Shown piece after piece: positions 8,714 to 15,078 of a stretch of DNA of 18,429 bases. The notes beneath the pieces were generated by a model. The model was not told the DNA's origin. It made no database searches and worked only from the letters and a program-made list of their open reading frames with translations. Source of the stretch: DASRQK01 sp964436635 (GTDB lineage Bacteria; Bacteroidota; Bacteroidia; Sphingobacteriales; Sphingobacteriaceae); contig CAYTDM010000031.1 of assembly GCA_964436635.1 (NCBI GenBank), positions 1 through 18,429 of the forward strand. Reading direction: 5' to 3'. Position 1 is the first letter of the stretch, and every line of letters begins with the position of its first letter. Both the position numbers and the translations under genes were made by a program.

Positions 8714-9355
8714 ATGAAAGGTAAGGGGAAATTGAAGGAAGTACTGTCGATCGTTATCTTAGAAGATAATGATGGTGACTTCGTGCTCATGGAAGATTAT
8801 TTGATTGAAATGTACAATTCAATCAATGTGGTTCGATATGACACGTATCAAAGTTTTATTCAATGTTTTGATGCGGGAGAAATCCAATGCGATTTAATTT
8901 TAATGGACCTCCACTTGCCTGATGTTTCTGGCCTTCCGTTAGTAGAAACGATGGTTTCACGACGAGATGAAACGCCCTTAATTATCTTGACGGGATATGC
9001 GGATTTGCCTTTGGCAAAGAAAAGTTTGGCCATGGGGGTTGACGATTTTTTGATTAAAGACGAGATTAACACCACATTACTTTATAAGAGCATTGAATTC
9101 GCACTGAGCAGAAAAAATTATATTCGCCATATTGAGAGCCAAAATCAGATTTTAAGGGAAATTGCATATTCACAATCCCATGAAGTTCGGGCACCTTTAG
9201 CACGTATCTTAGGCGTTATTAATTTGTTGGAAAACGTGGAATTGACCGAAGAAGAAACCAAGTATCTGATGGAACAATTAAAGGTTTCTGCGACAGAAAT
9301 GGATGAAATCGTGCACTCCATTGTAAAACAAACACAGTCCATTAAACTTGGTTAG
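8714..9355 (+). CDS. Receiver domain fused to a histidine phospho-acceptor (DHp) domain, no ATPase domain
   Basis: This 213-residue protein starts 14 bp after the receiver gene. Residues about 10-130 are a REC domain with acidic pocket EDNDGD, phospho-acceptor Asp65 (LILMDLHLP), switch Thr (IILTGYAD) and Lys115 (FLIKDE). A short helical linker is followed by a two-helix DHp-like region with an intact H-box SQSHEVRAPL (His156). The protein ends after the second helix and the next gene starts 2 bp later, so no HATPase_c domain or remnant of one is present. It cannot autophosphorylate like a normal kinase. It may receive phosphate on His156 from the neighbouring kinase or act as a phosphotransfer or dimerising module. 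That role is inferred; the domain order is seen directly. Confidence 0.85.
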   Translation: MKGKGKLKEVLSIVILEDNDGDFVLMEDYLIEMYNSINVVRYDTYQSFIQCFDAGEIQCDLILMDLHLPDVSGLPLVETMVSRRDETPLIILTGYADLPLAKKSLAMGVDDFLIKDEINTTLLYKSIEFALSRKNYIRHIESQNQILREIAYSQSHEVRAPLARILGVINLLENVELTEEETKYLMEQLKVSATEMDEIVHSIVKQTQSIKLG

Positions 9356-9357
9356 TC

Positions 9358-10026
9358 ATGTGTTATCATGTATCGGTACCGGGCAAAAACGATTTGCGCA
9401 AGCAATATAAGACGAAAAAAGTTGATTATCAAGGAGAAGAAATTTTTCATGTCTCCGGTTTTGTGCGCCCAACTTTGCCTGTAACCCTAAACGAAAGCCC
9501 CGAGGCCATCGTAGATGCACGCTGGAAGCTAATACCTTTTTGGGTCAAAGACGAGCAGCAAGCCGCGAGCTATGCGAATACCTTAAATGCAGAAGGGGAG
9601 TCCGTGTTTGAAAAAGCCAGCTATAAGCCGTATGTGCTGAAAAATCGCGGACTATTATACGTGAACGGATTTTTCGAGCCGCATAAAGTGCCAGGCGTCA
9701 AGGAATCTGAGAACTATTACCTGCATTTGCCCCAAAAGGAAATCTTTACCTTAGGCGTCGTCTGGAGTTGGTTCAATGGTTATCCGACTTTTACCATCCT
9801 CACGACTGCAGCAAACGAGCAATTAGCCACCATTCATAATGAAAAAAAACGCATGCCCCTGGTCATTTCACCGGAAGACCATGCCGCTTGGATGCAGGCC
9901 AGTGACCCTATAGAAATCAAGCAGTTGATCAAGTCGTGGGACGGAAACTTTGAGGCGAAACGCGTACAGCGTGTGACCGCCATGAAAGGGGACACCAATC
10001 ATCCTTCCATTCAAGAAGAAATTTAA
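9358..10026 (+). CDS. SRAP/HMCES (YedK)-family abasic-site protein
   Basis: This 222-residue SOS response-associated peptidase family protein belongs to a family that forms a covalent thiazolidine link to abasic sites in single-stranded DNA through Cys2. Visible family residues are Cys2 (MCYH, exposed after Met removal), an Asn in the NTLNAEGE segment (Asn77 by analogy with the NARSE motif), Glu107 (VNGFFEPH, for the usual FYEW) and His160 (IHNEKKRMPLVI, the equivalent of HDRMP). The MCYH start and FFEPH are variants often seen in Bacteroidota, and the length is normal for the family. It starts 2 bp after the REC-DHp gene and has no promoter-like box of its own, so it is probably the last gene of the signalling operon, an uncommon context for a DNA-repair protein. 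No LexA-type site is evident. Confidence 0.9.
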   Translation: MCYHVSVPGKNDLRKQYKTKKVDYQGEEIFHVSGFVRPTLPVTLNESPEAIVDARWKLIPFWVKDEQQAASYANTLNAEGESVFEKASYKPYVLKNRGLLYVNGFFEPHKVPGVKESENYYLHLPQKEIFTLGVVWSWFNGYPTFTILTTAANEQLATIHNEKKRMPLVISPEDHAAWMQASDPIEIKQLIKSWDGNFEAKRVQRVTAMKGDTNHPSIQEEI

Positions 10027-10060
10027 TTTTTTACACCTTTTAATTCCTGATAAAACACAT

Positions 10061-10068
10061 TATCTTTG
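10061..10068 (+). promoter_or_regulatory. Bacteroidota -7 box (TATCTTTG) for the aminotransferase gene
   Basis: TATCTTTG matches TAnnTTTG exactly and lies 23 bp before the ATG at 10092, in the 65-bp gap after the SRAP gene. The -33 region holds only a T-rich stretch. This supports separate transcription of the aminotransferase. Confidence 0.45.
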
Positions 10069-10091
10069 ATTGAATTAAAAATCATCCGTTC

Positions 10092-11264
10092 ATGTCTACT
10101 AAAATCTGGCTTTCATCTCCCCACATGGGAGGCGCCGAATTGAACTACATTCACGAAGCATTTGACGAAAATTGGGTCGCACCATTAGGACCAAATGTAA
10201 ACGGTTTTGAAGCAGATTTAGTCGATTATTTATCGAAGCGCACGAAAGATGCCAGCCTTTCAGTGGCCGCGCTTTCTTCCGGTACAGCTGCCCTGCACCT
10301 CGCTTTAATTTTATTAGGTGTAGCAGACGGGGATGAAGTTATTTGCCAGTCCATGACTTTTTCTGCTTCCGCAAATCCTATCGCCTATCAAGGCGCGAAG
10401 CCTGTATTTGTGGATTCGGAATTGGATACCTGGAATATGTGTCCTGTTGCGCTGCGCAAAGCCATCACAGATCGGATTAAAGTGACAGGAAAAACACCAA
10501 AAGCCATCATTGTGGTGCACCTTTATGGTATGCCTGCCAAAATGGATGAACTCCTGGCGGTAGCGAATGAATTTCAAATTCCCATCATTGAAGATGCGGC
10601 GGAAGCTTTAGGGTCTACGTATAAAGGTCAGGCCTGCGGCACCTTTGGACGATTCGGGATCTTAAGCTTTAACGGAAACAAGATCATTACCACTTCCGGA
10701 GGCGGGGCCTTGGTTTGCCATCAGGCGGCGGATAAACAACAAGCGGTTTTTTTGGCTACGCAAGCCAGGGATGATGCGCCTCATTATCAGCATTCTTCTA
10801 TAGGATATAATTACAGAATGAGCAATGTGTGTGCGGGGATTGGCCGTGGGCAAATGGAAGTCTTGGACCAGCGGGTGCAAGCGCGCAGGGCCATGACCAC
10901 ATTTTATCAAGAGTTGTTTGCGGGTATAGATGGGGTAAGGGTATTAACTGGGCCTACGTCTGATTATTACTCGAATCATTGGTTGGCGGCCATTGTATTA
11001 GATCCCACTAAACTGAATGGAAAAAATCGAGAAGGTTTGCGGGAAGCATTGAATGAGCAAAATATTGAATCCAGGCCATTGTGGAAACCTATGCATCTAC
11101 AACCTGTTTTTGAAGGTTGCCCGTATTATGGAGCGGGTGGGGCGCAGGAAGGCCGAGTCGCTGAAGAACTTTTCGAACATGGATTGTGCTTACCATCCGG
11201 TTCGAACTTAAGTGCAGAGGATAAAGATCGCATAGCAGCCGTCATTCAACGTTATTTATCTTAG
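10092..11264 (+). CDS. DegT/DnrJ/EryC1/StrS-family PLP-dependent sugar aminotransferase
   Basis: This 390-residue fold-type I aminotransferase probably moves an amino group from glutamate to a nucleotide-linked keto-sugar for surface glycan synthesis. Seen motifs: the N-terminal WLSSPHMGGAELNYI opening typical of this family; the cofactor-phosphate loop (ALSSGTAALHLAL); the PLP ring-nitrogen Asp168 (IIEDAAEALGS); and the Schiff-base Lys197 in SFNGNKIITTSGGGAL. The C-terminal region carries the family's YNYRMSN and SRPLWKPMHLQP motifs. The protein has full family length. It stands alone, with no glycosyltransferase or sugar-modifying gene beside it, so its exact product is unknown. PglE-like amino-sugar enzymes are the nearest named analogues. 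Confidence 0.92.
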   Translation: MSTKIWLSSPHMGGAELNYIHEAFDENWVAPLGPNVNGFEADLVDYLSKRTKDASLSVAALSSGTAALHLALILLGVADGDEVICQSMTFSASANPIAYQGAKPVFVDSELDTWNMCPVALRKAITDRIKVTGKTPKAIIVVHLYGMPAKMDELLAVANEFQIPIIEDAAEALGSTYKGQACGTFGRFGILSFNGNKIITTSGGGALVCHQAADKQQAVFLATQARDDAPHYQHSSIGYNYRMSNVCAGIGRGQMEVLDQRVQARRAMTTFYQELFAGIDGVRVLTGPTSDYYSNHWLAAIVLDPTKLNGKNREGLREALNEQNIESRPLWKPMHLQPVFEGCPYYGAGGAQEGRVAEELFEHGLCLPSGSNLSAEDKDRIAAVIQRYLS

Positions 11265-11291
11265 TGAATTTTTAGCTGTTTTAACTAAATC

Positions 11292-11338
11292 GTTTACCTG
11301 AAAAATCACTTAGGTAAACAGATCACTTAGGTAAACTA
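11292..11338 (+). repeat. 17-bp tandem duplication with inverted half-site (AGGTAAAC)
   Basis: ATCACTTAGGTAAAC occurs at 11305-11319 and 11322-11336, so the 17-bp units agree at 15 of 17 positions. An inverted copy of the core, GTTTACCT, lies at 11292-11299, so it can pair with either AGGTAAAC copy (11312-11319 or 11329-11336) to form alternative hairpins. No strong T-run follows, so this is a poor terminator for the aminotransferase gene. It could be an operator cluster. Confidence 0.7.
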
Positions 11339-11359
11339 ATCCCTTACTTAAAAATATTC

Positions 11360-11391
11360 GATTAAGCGGCAGTTTGATTAAGCGGCAGTTT
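11360..11391 (+). repeat. Perfect 16-bp tandem duplication (GATTAAGCGGCAGTTT twice)
   Basis: Two identical 16-bp copies lie head to tail at 11360-11375 and 11376-11391. On the minus strand the second (right) copy covers the last codons and stop of the possible small ORF ending at 11378, and the other copy is in the trailer. It looks like a recent slippage duplication. Confidence 0.95.
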
Positions 11392-11476
11392 TTGGTTCTT
11401 CAATGATGGACATCATCAATAAAAAATAACCTAAGTTAGCTGCGAACGATTTTTTGGTGTTTTTTTTCTGTGCCAT
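11378..11476 (-). CDS. Possible small protein of 32 residues (unrecognised)
   Basis: A minus-strand ATG at 11476 opens a 33-codon frame ending in TAA at 11378. The product starts MAQKKNTKKSFAANLGYF, continues with a short hydrophobic stretch (FLLMMSII) and ends EEPKTAA: a basic N-terminus, a short amphipathic or hydrophobic middle and an acidic end. The start is preceded by an A-rich stretch, the usual initiation context in these bacteria. A TAnnTTTG match (TAGTTTTG) lies on the same strand at 11575-11568, about 90 bp upstream. It is the only plausible coding content in an otherwise empty 450-bp gap. I do not recognise it, and an ORF this short can arise by chance. Confidence 0.35.
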   Translation of the reverse strand: MAQKKNTKKSFAANLGYFLLMMSIIEEPKTAA

Positions 11477-11714
11477 AACTGTTTCGTTTTATTGGTGAAT
11501 AATTCTTTTCTTTCTTAAGTATTTTCAAAACACATGCCAAAAGCATCGCGTTTAATCTATAGACGCTCAAAACTACCCTTTTGTTATAACTTTTTTTTAA
11601 ATTTTTTTGGCTTATAAAAATTTGTATTTTTGATGTAACTAATTGTAAAAGAACACGTCTAAAAATAATGTGTCTGTGATCGCCAGCGGGCCATCCACTA
11701 TAAATCGAATCATT
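11477..11714. other. AT-rich intergenic stretch upstream of the secreted oligopeptidase
   Basis: This part of the 450-bp gap holds no convincing gene. It is dominated by A and T runs. It contains a plus-strand -7-like box TATTTTTG (11625-11632), about 80 bp before the oligopeptidase start, and a minus-strand box TAGTTTTG (11575-11568). I see no tRNA, hairpin terminator or riboswitch-like fold. Confidence 0.5.
11625..11632 (+). promoter_or_regulatory. Bacteroidota -7 box (TATTTTTG) for the first oligopeptidase gene
   Basis: TATTTTTG matches TAnnTTTG. A TTTG at 11606-11609 lies upstream, but only 15 bp separate the two, shorter than the usual spacing of about 19-21 bp. The implied leader is about 75 nt. 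Confidence 0.35.
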
Positions 11715-13595
11715 ATGAAAAAAAATATTTTTCTTCTTTTGGTACTTTTCTTTGTGTCCAACAGCGCCTCCAACCTGTACGCTCAAATGCAAAATCGGGC
11801 AGAAGTTCCGGACAAGTACACCTGGGATTTAAGCCATATTTATGCGGATGACGAAGCTTGGAAAAATGAAAAAGAGCGCATCCAGATTGAGATGCATAAG
11901 ATGTCGAATTTCCGAGGCACCCTGACCACTTCACCTGCAAGCCTCTTTGAAGGATTGGATTTTTTTATCAGCATTTCTAAGGAAATGGTGCGCTTATCTT
12001 CTTACGCCGCCATGAAATTGGATCAAGACACCCGCGTGAGCCAATATGTGGGCATGAATCAGGAAATTCAACAATTGTATTCCGCCTTTGCCGCCGTATC
12101 TTCTTATATGGAACCCGAATTGTTGACCTTGGATGAGCAGCAGTTAGCCAAATTTGTTGCGGAAGATCCCCGATTAAAAATTTACGAGTTCTATATTCAG
12201 GATTTGCTCCGCAAACGCGCACACCGCGGATCCGAAGAGGTCGAAAAAGTCTTAGCGTATTCCTCATTAATGAGTGGGAATGCCGCCAATATCTTTAGTG
12301 TGTTTTCCAATGCTGAATTTCCTTATCCGGAAGTCGAGTTACAGGGAAAGGCCGTCCGCTTGAATACAGCAAATTACGCCCTGCACCGGGCTAGCGAAGA
12401 CCGCGCGGTCAGGAAAAAGGTGTTCGAGACATTTTTTGGGAAGTTGGGGGAATTTAAAGAAACCTTTGGAGCCCAACTTTATGGGAATTTGAATGTGGCT
12501 TTATTTGGTCGCTTGGCTAGAAATTATAACAGCACCTTGGAAGCCGCATTGGACGACAACAACATTCCTACTTCGGTGTACCATAATTTGGTCACAAACG
12601 TCAATGATAACCTAGGGACCTTTCATCGGTATTTGAATTTGCGGAAGCGCATGATGGGCCTGGACACCCTGCACTATTACGATTTATATGCGCCATTGGT
12701 GGAACAAGTGAACCTCAGCTATACCGTGGAGGAGGCCACAGCGCATATTCTCGCCTCCTTAAAACCTCTGGGCAATGAATATGTGGAAGTTTCGAACCGT
12801 GCCTTTAATGAGCGTTGGATCGATATGTATCCGAATGAAGGAAAGCGAACAGGGGCCTATTCGAATGGATCTATTTACGATGTGCACCCGTATATTTTAA
12901 TGAATTATAATGGGCAATACACCGACGTTTCGACCTTGACGCACGAATTAGGGCATACCATGCACAGTTATTTGTCGAATAAGCACCAACATTTTGCGAA
13001 CGCAAATTATTCCATTTTTGTGGCTGAAGTGGCGTCAACGCTGAATGAAGAGTTATTAAACGATTACATGCTGAAGCAAATTCGAGATGATGAGGTGCGC
13101 TTAGCCATCTTAGGAAATTATTTAGAAGGGGCAAAGGGTACGCTGTTTCGTCAAACTCAATTTGCTGAGTTCGAAGCGCTAATTCATGAGCGAGTAGGTC
13201 GTGGAGAACCCCTGACTGGACAAGATTTTGATCGTTTATACTTGGATTTAACCCGGAAATATTACGGCCACGATCAAGGTGTGTGCATCGTCGATGATTA
13301 TATTCAATCAGAATGGTCGTATATCCCTCATTTCTATTATAATTTCTATGTGTACCAATATGCAACTTCCTTTACGGCCTCCACTGCCTTGGCGGAAAAA
13401 GTGTTGCATGGAACGGATGCGGATCGCCAACAATATTTAAACTTTTTATCGGCGGGCAGCACCAAGTATCCGGTGGACTTACTGATCGATGCGGGAGTGG
13501 ATATGAATTCCAAAGAACCCTTTAATTTGACCATCGCTAAAATTAATGCGGTGATGGCGGAAATGGAGCAGATTTTAACACGATTAGGAAAATAA
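11715..13595 (+). CDS. pepF: Exported M3B oligoendopeptidase F (secreted paralogue)
   Basis: This zinc metallopeptidase of about 626 residues cleaves short peptides. An in-frame upstream start exists at 11670, but the Met at 11715 directly opens a classic signal peptide (MKKNIFLLLVLFFVSNSASN, cleavage near YAQ), so I use that start. The mature protein is therefore probably periplasmic, although PepF enzymes are usually cytoplasmic. Zinc ligands are His410 and His414 in the HELGH motif, with Glu411 as catalytic base and Glu438 in AEVASTLNEE as third ligand. Substrate-pocket motifs YDVHPYILMNYNG and the C-terminal HFYYNFYVYQYATSF are intact. It is very similar along its length to the protein encoded at 15079-16887, which lacks the signal peptide, so the two arose by duplication. 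Its physiological substrate is unknown. Confidence 0.93.
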   Translation: MKKNIFLLLVLFFVSNSASNLYAQMQNRAEVPDKYTWDLSHIYADDEAWKNEKERIQIEMHKMSNFRGTLTTSPASLFEGLDFFISISKEMVRLSSYAAMKLDQDTRVSQYVGMNQEIQQLYSAFAAVSSYMEPELLTLDEQQLAKFVAEDPRLKIYEFYIQDLLRKRAHRGSEEVEKVLAYSSLMSGNAANIFSVFSNAEFPYPEVELQGKAVRLNTANYALHRASEDRAVRKKVFETFFGKLGEFKETFGAQLYGNLNVALFGRLARNYNSTLEAALDDNNIPTSVYHNLVTNVNDNLGTFHRYLNLRKRMMGLDTLHYYDLYAPLVEQVNLSYTVEEATAHILASLKPLGNEYVEVSNRAFNERWIDMYPNEGKRTGAYSNGSIYDVHPYILMNYNGQYTDVSTLTHELGHTMHSYLSNKHQHFANANYSIFVAEVASTLNEELLNDYMLKQIRDDEVRLAILGNYLEGAKGTLFRQTQFAEFEALIHERVGRGEPLTGQDFDRLYLDLTRKYYGHDQGVCIVDDYIQSEWSYIPHFYYNFYVYQYATSFTASTALAEKVLHGTDADRQQYLNFLSAGSTKYPVDLLIDAGVDMNSKEPFNLTIAKINAVMAEMEQILTRLGK

Positions 13596-13600
13596 ATTTT

Positions 13601-13608
13601 TATATTTG
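13601..13608 (+). promoter_or_regulatory. Bacteroidota -7 box (TATATTTG) for the nuclease gene
   Basis: TATATTTG is an exact TAnnTTTG match just after the oligopeptidase stop and 23 bp before the nuclease ATG. The expected transcription start near 13614 would leave a short leader that includes the hairpin at 13624-13645. Confidence 0.45.
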
Positions 13609-13623
13609 CTAATATTTTTAGTA

Positions 13624-13645
13624 ATATTGCATGCGTATGCAATAT
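13624..13645 (+). promoter_or_regulatory. 9-bp hairpin covering the start codon of the nuclease gene
   Basis: ATATTGCAT (13624-13632) and its exact complement ATGCAATAT (13637-13645) are separated by a 4-nt loop, GCGT. The first ATG (13631) lies at the end of the left arm and the second in-frame ATG (13637) opens the right arm. An RNA hairpin here would hide both starts, or the palindrome could bind a regulator. No experimental support is visible. Confidence 0.45.
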
Positions 13646-15016
13646 GCTATAGTAGATATAGAAACCACTGGTGGCAGTGCTCGAGGGAGTCGCATGACCG
13701 AGATTGCGATTCGCATCATGGAGGGCGTGGAAGTAGTGGAGTCTTGGCAAAGCCTGATCAATCCCAAACAACCCATTCCACCAGCGATTTTTGCATTAAC
13801 AGGCATCACGGATGAAATGGTGGAGCATGCCCCTGAATTTGCCGAAATCGCAGATCAAGTGTTTCGACTGCTGGATGGAAAGATATTCGTGGCGCACCAT
13901 GTGAATTTTGACTACTCCTTTGTCAAACATCAATTAGAGGAATGCGGCATTCGCTGGTCAGCCCCAAAGCTATGCACGGTGCGCTTAGCAAGGAAGATTT
14001 ATCCAGGCTTAGCTTCTTATAGTTTAGGTCGGCTATGTGATTATCTAGGCATCCCTATTTTTCATAGGCATAGAGCTGGGGGAGATGCGGATGCTACCGC
14101 AATTTTGTTCGCAAAACTGCTTCAGGCAGACCAAGGGGATGTGGTCAAGGAAATGGTCAAAAAGTCCAATCCCCAACAACGTTTGCCTGCTCACCTGAAT
14201 GTGGAGGAGTTTGAAAATTTACCCAACTCCCCAGGCGTGTATTACTTTCATAATCAAGCGGGGAAGGTCATTTATGTGGGCAAGGCAGTTAAGCTTAAAT
14301 CTCGAGTGGGGACGCATTTTACGGGGCATCCTACCCATTTGCGTCGCCAGCAATTTTTAAAAGAAATCCATCATATTTCCTATGAGATCTGTGCCACCGA
14401 GCTGATGGCTTTATTATTAGAATGTATAGAAATCAAGCGCTTGTGGCCAGCTTATAATCGAGCATTAAAACGTTTTGAAGCGGCTTATGGCTTATATCAT
14501 TATGAAGGAATAGATGGATTCATGCATTTAGGTGTCGGGCGGCTTCAGAAAAACCATACTTGTGTGCAAACCTATTCGCGAGAATACGATGCGATTAAAT
14601 CCTTGCATCAGCTCCGTGAAGAATTTCAGCTAGACCTGAAATATTGCCATGTGGGTGCCGCTCACCCAGATGCTCCGCGCCAAAAGCGCCCGAAGATCAG
14701 CGATTTTCTAGGTGCTGAAGCGCTGGATAAAGACGCTCATAACGATAGGGTTTGCGAAGCGATCACCTCCCTCAACACCCAACAACCTTCATTTTTTATC
14801 ATCGATAAGGGGCGTCCTGGTCAGGATGAGAAAAGTTGTATATATGTAGAAATGGGAAATTTTTATGGCATGGGCTATCTACCTGATGATGTCCCCATGA
14901 GCGACTGGGAAGAAATTCGCAGTAGGTTAACCCGATACCCCGGTAATCATTATATGATGCAATTGATCCTGCAGTTTGCGCAGCGATACCCCCATAAACT
15001 CCATAGAATTTCGTAA
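13631..15016 (+). CDS. DEDDh exonuclease-GIY-YIG nuclease fusion (DnaQ-like plus UvrC/Cho-like)
   Basis: This 461-residue protein combines two nuclease domains. Residues 1-165 are a DnaQ/epsilon-like 3'-5' exonuclease with Asp9 and Glu11 (IVDIETTGG), Asp94 (HHVNFDYSF) and His147/Asp152 (HRAGGDADATA), so the DEDDh set is complete. Residues about 195-285 are a GIY-YIG domain as in the UvrC N-terminus: Gly202-Val-Tyr-Tyr, Tyr215-Val-Gly-Lys218, a basic helix (KLKSRVGTHF), and the Glu helix (LMALLLECIEIKRLWPAYN). The C-terminal 170 residues are not recognised; they lack the UvrC RNase H-like nuclease, UVR and HhH parts. DnaQ-UvrC-type fusions are known in several bacterial groups and are presumed DNA-repair enzymes. 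Met3 is an equally possible start. It lies between the two oligopeptidase genes on the same strand, with a 35-bp upstream gap and a 62-bp downstream gap. Confidence 0.88.
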   Translation: MRMQYAIVDIETTGGSARGSRMTEIAIRIMEGVEVVESWQSLINPKQPIPPAIFALTGITDEMVEHAPEFAEIADQVFRLLDGKIFVAHHVNFDYSFVKHQLEECGIRWSAPKLCTVRLARKIYPGLASYSLGRLCDYLGIPIFHRHRAGGDADATAILFAKLLQADQGDVVKEMVKKSNPQQRLPAHLNVEEFENLPNSPGVYYFHNQAGKVIYVGKAVKLKSRVGTHFTGHPTHLRRQQFLKEIHHISYEICATELMALLLECIEIKRLWPAYNRALKRFEAAYGLYHYEGIDGFMHLGVGRLQKNHTCVQTYSREYDAIKSLHQLREEFQLDLKYCHVGAAHPDAPRQKRPKISDFLGAEALDKDAHNDRVCEAITSLNTQQPSFFIIDKGRPGQDEKSCIYVEMGNFYGMGYLPDDVPMSDWEEIRSRLTRYPGNHYMMQLILQFAQRYPHKLHRIS

Positions 15017-15078
15017 ATTGCAGGCCCCCATGATGCGTTTAAAATGGGGTAAAATTTAGTCATAGCGAATAAAAAATC

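Noticed and set aside
9358..10026. SOS (LexA) operator expected near the SRAP gene
   Set aside because: Only 2 bp separate it from the previous gene, and I see no inverted-repeat operator near its start.
11670..11714. In-frame upstream start extending the first oligopeptidase by 15 residues
   Set aside because: The extension would place a non-signal sequence before a textbook signal peptide that starts at the Met at 11715.
11436..11792. 118-residue minus-strand open frame in the gap before the oligopeptidase
   Set aside because: It overlaps the oligopeptidase signal peptide, and its translation is Lys/Asn-rich from AT-rich DNA without domain features; the 32-codon frame in another register is more plausible.
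12871..13365. 164-residue open frame on the minus strand
   Set aside because: It lies wholly antisense to the zinc-site region of a well-supported oligopeptidase, and its translation shows no domain-like pattern.
13346..13771. 141-residue minus-strand open frame spanning the oligopeptidase end and nuclease start
   Set aside because: It is antisense to two strong genes, with no recognisable features; a shadow frame.
15026..15049. Terminator between the nuclease and second oligopeptidase (CCCCAT...ATGGGG)
   Set aside because: It has only six base pairs, a 12-nt loop and no T-run, so it is too weak to list as a terminator.
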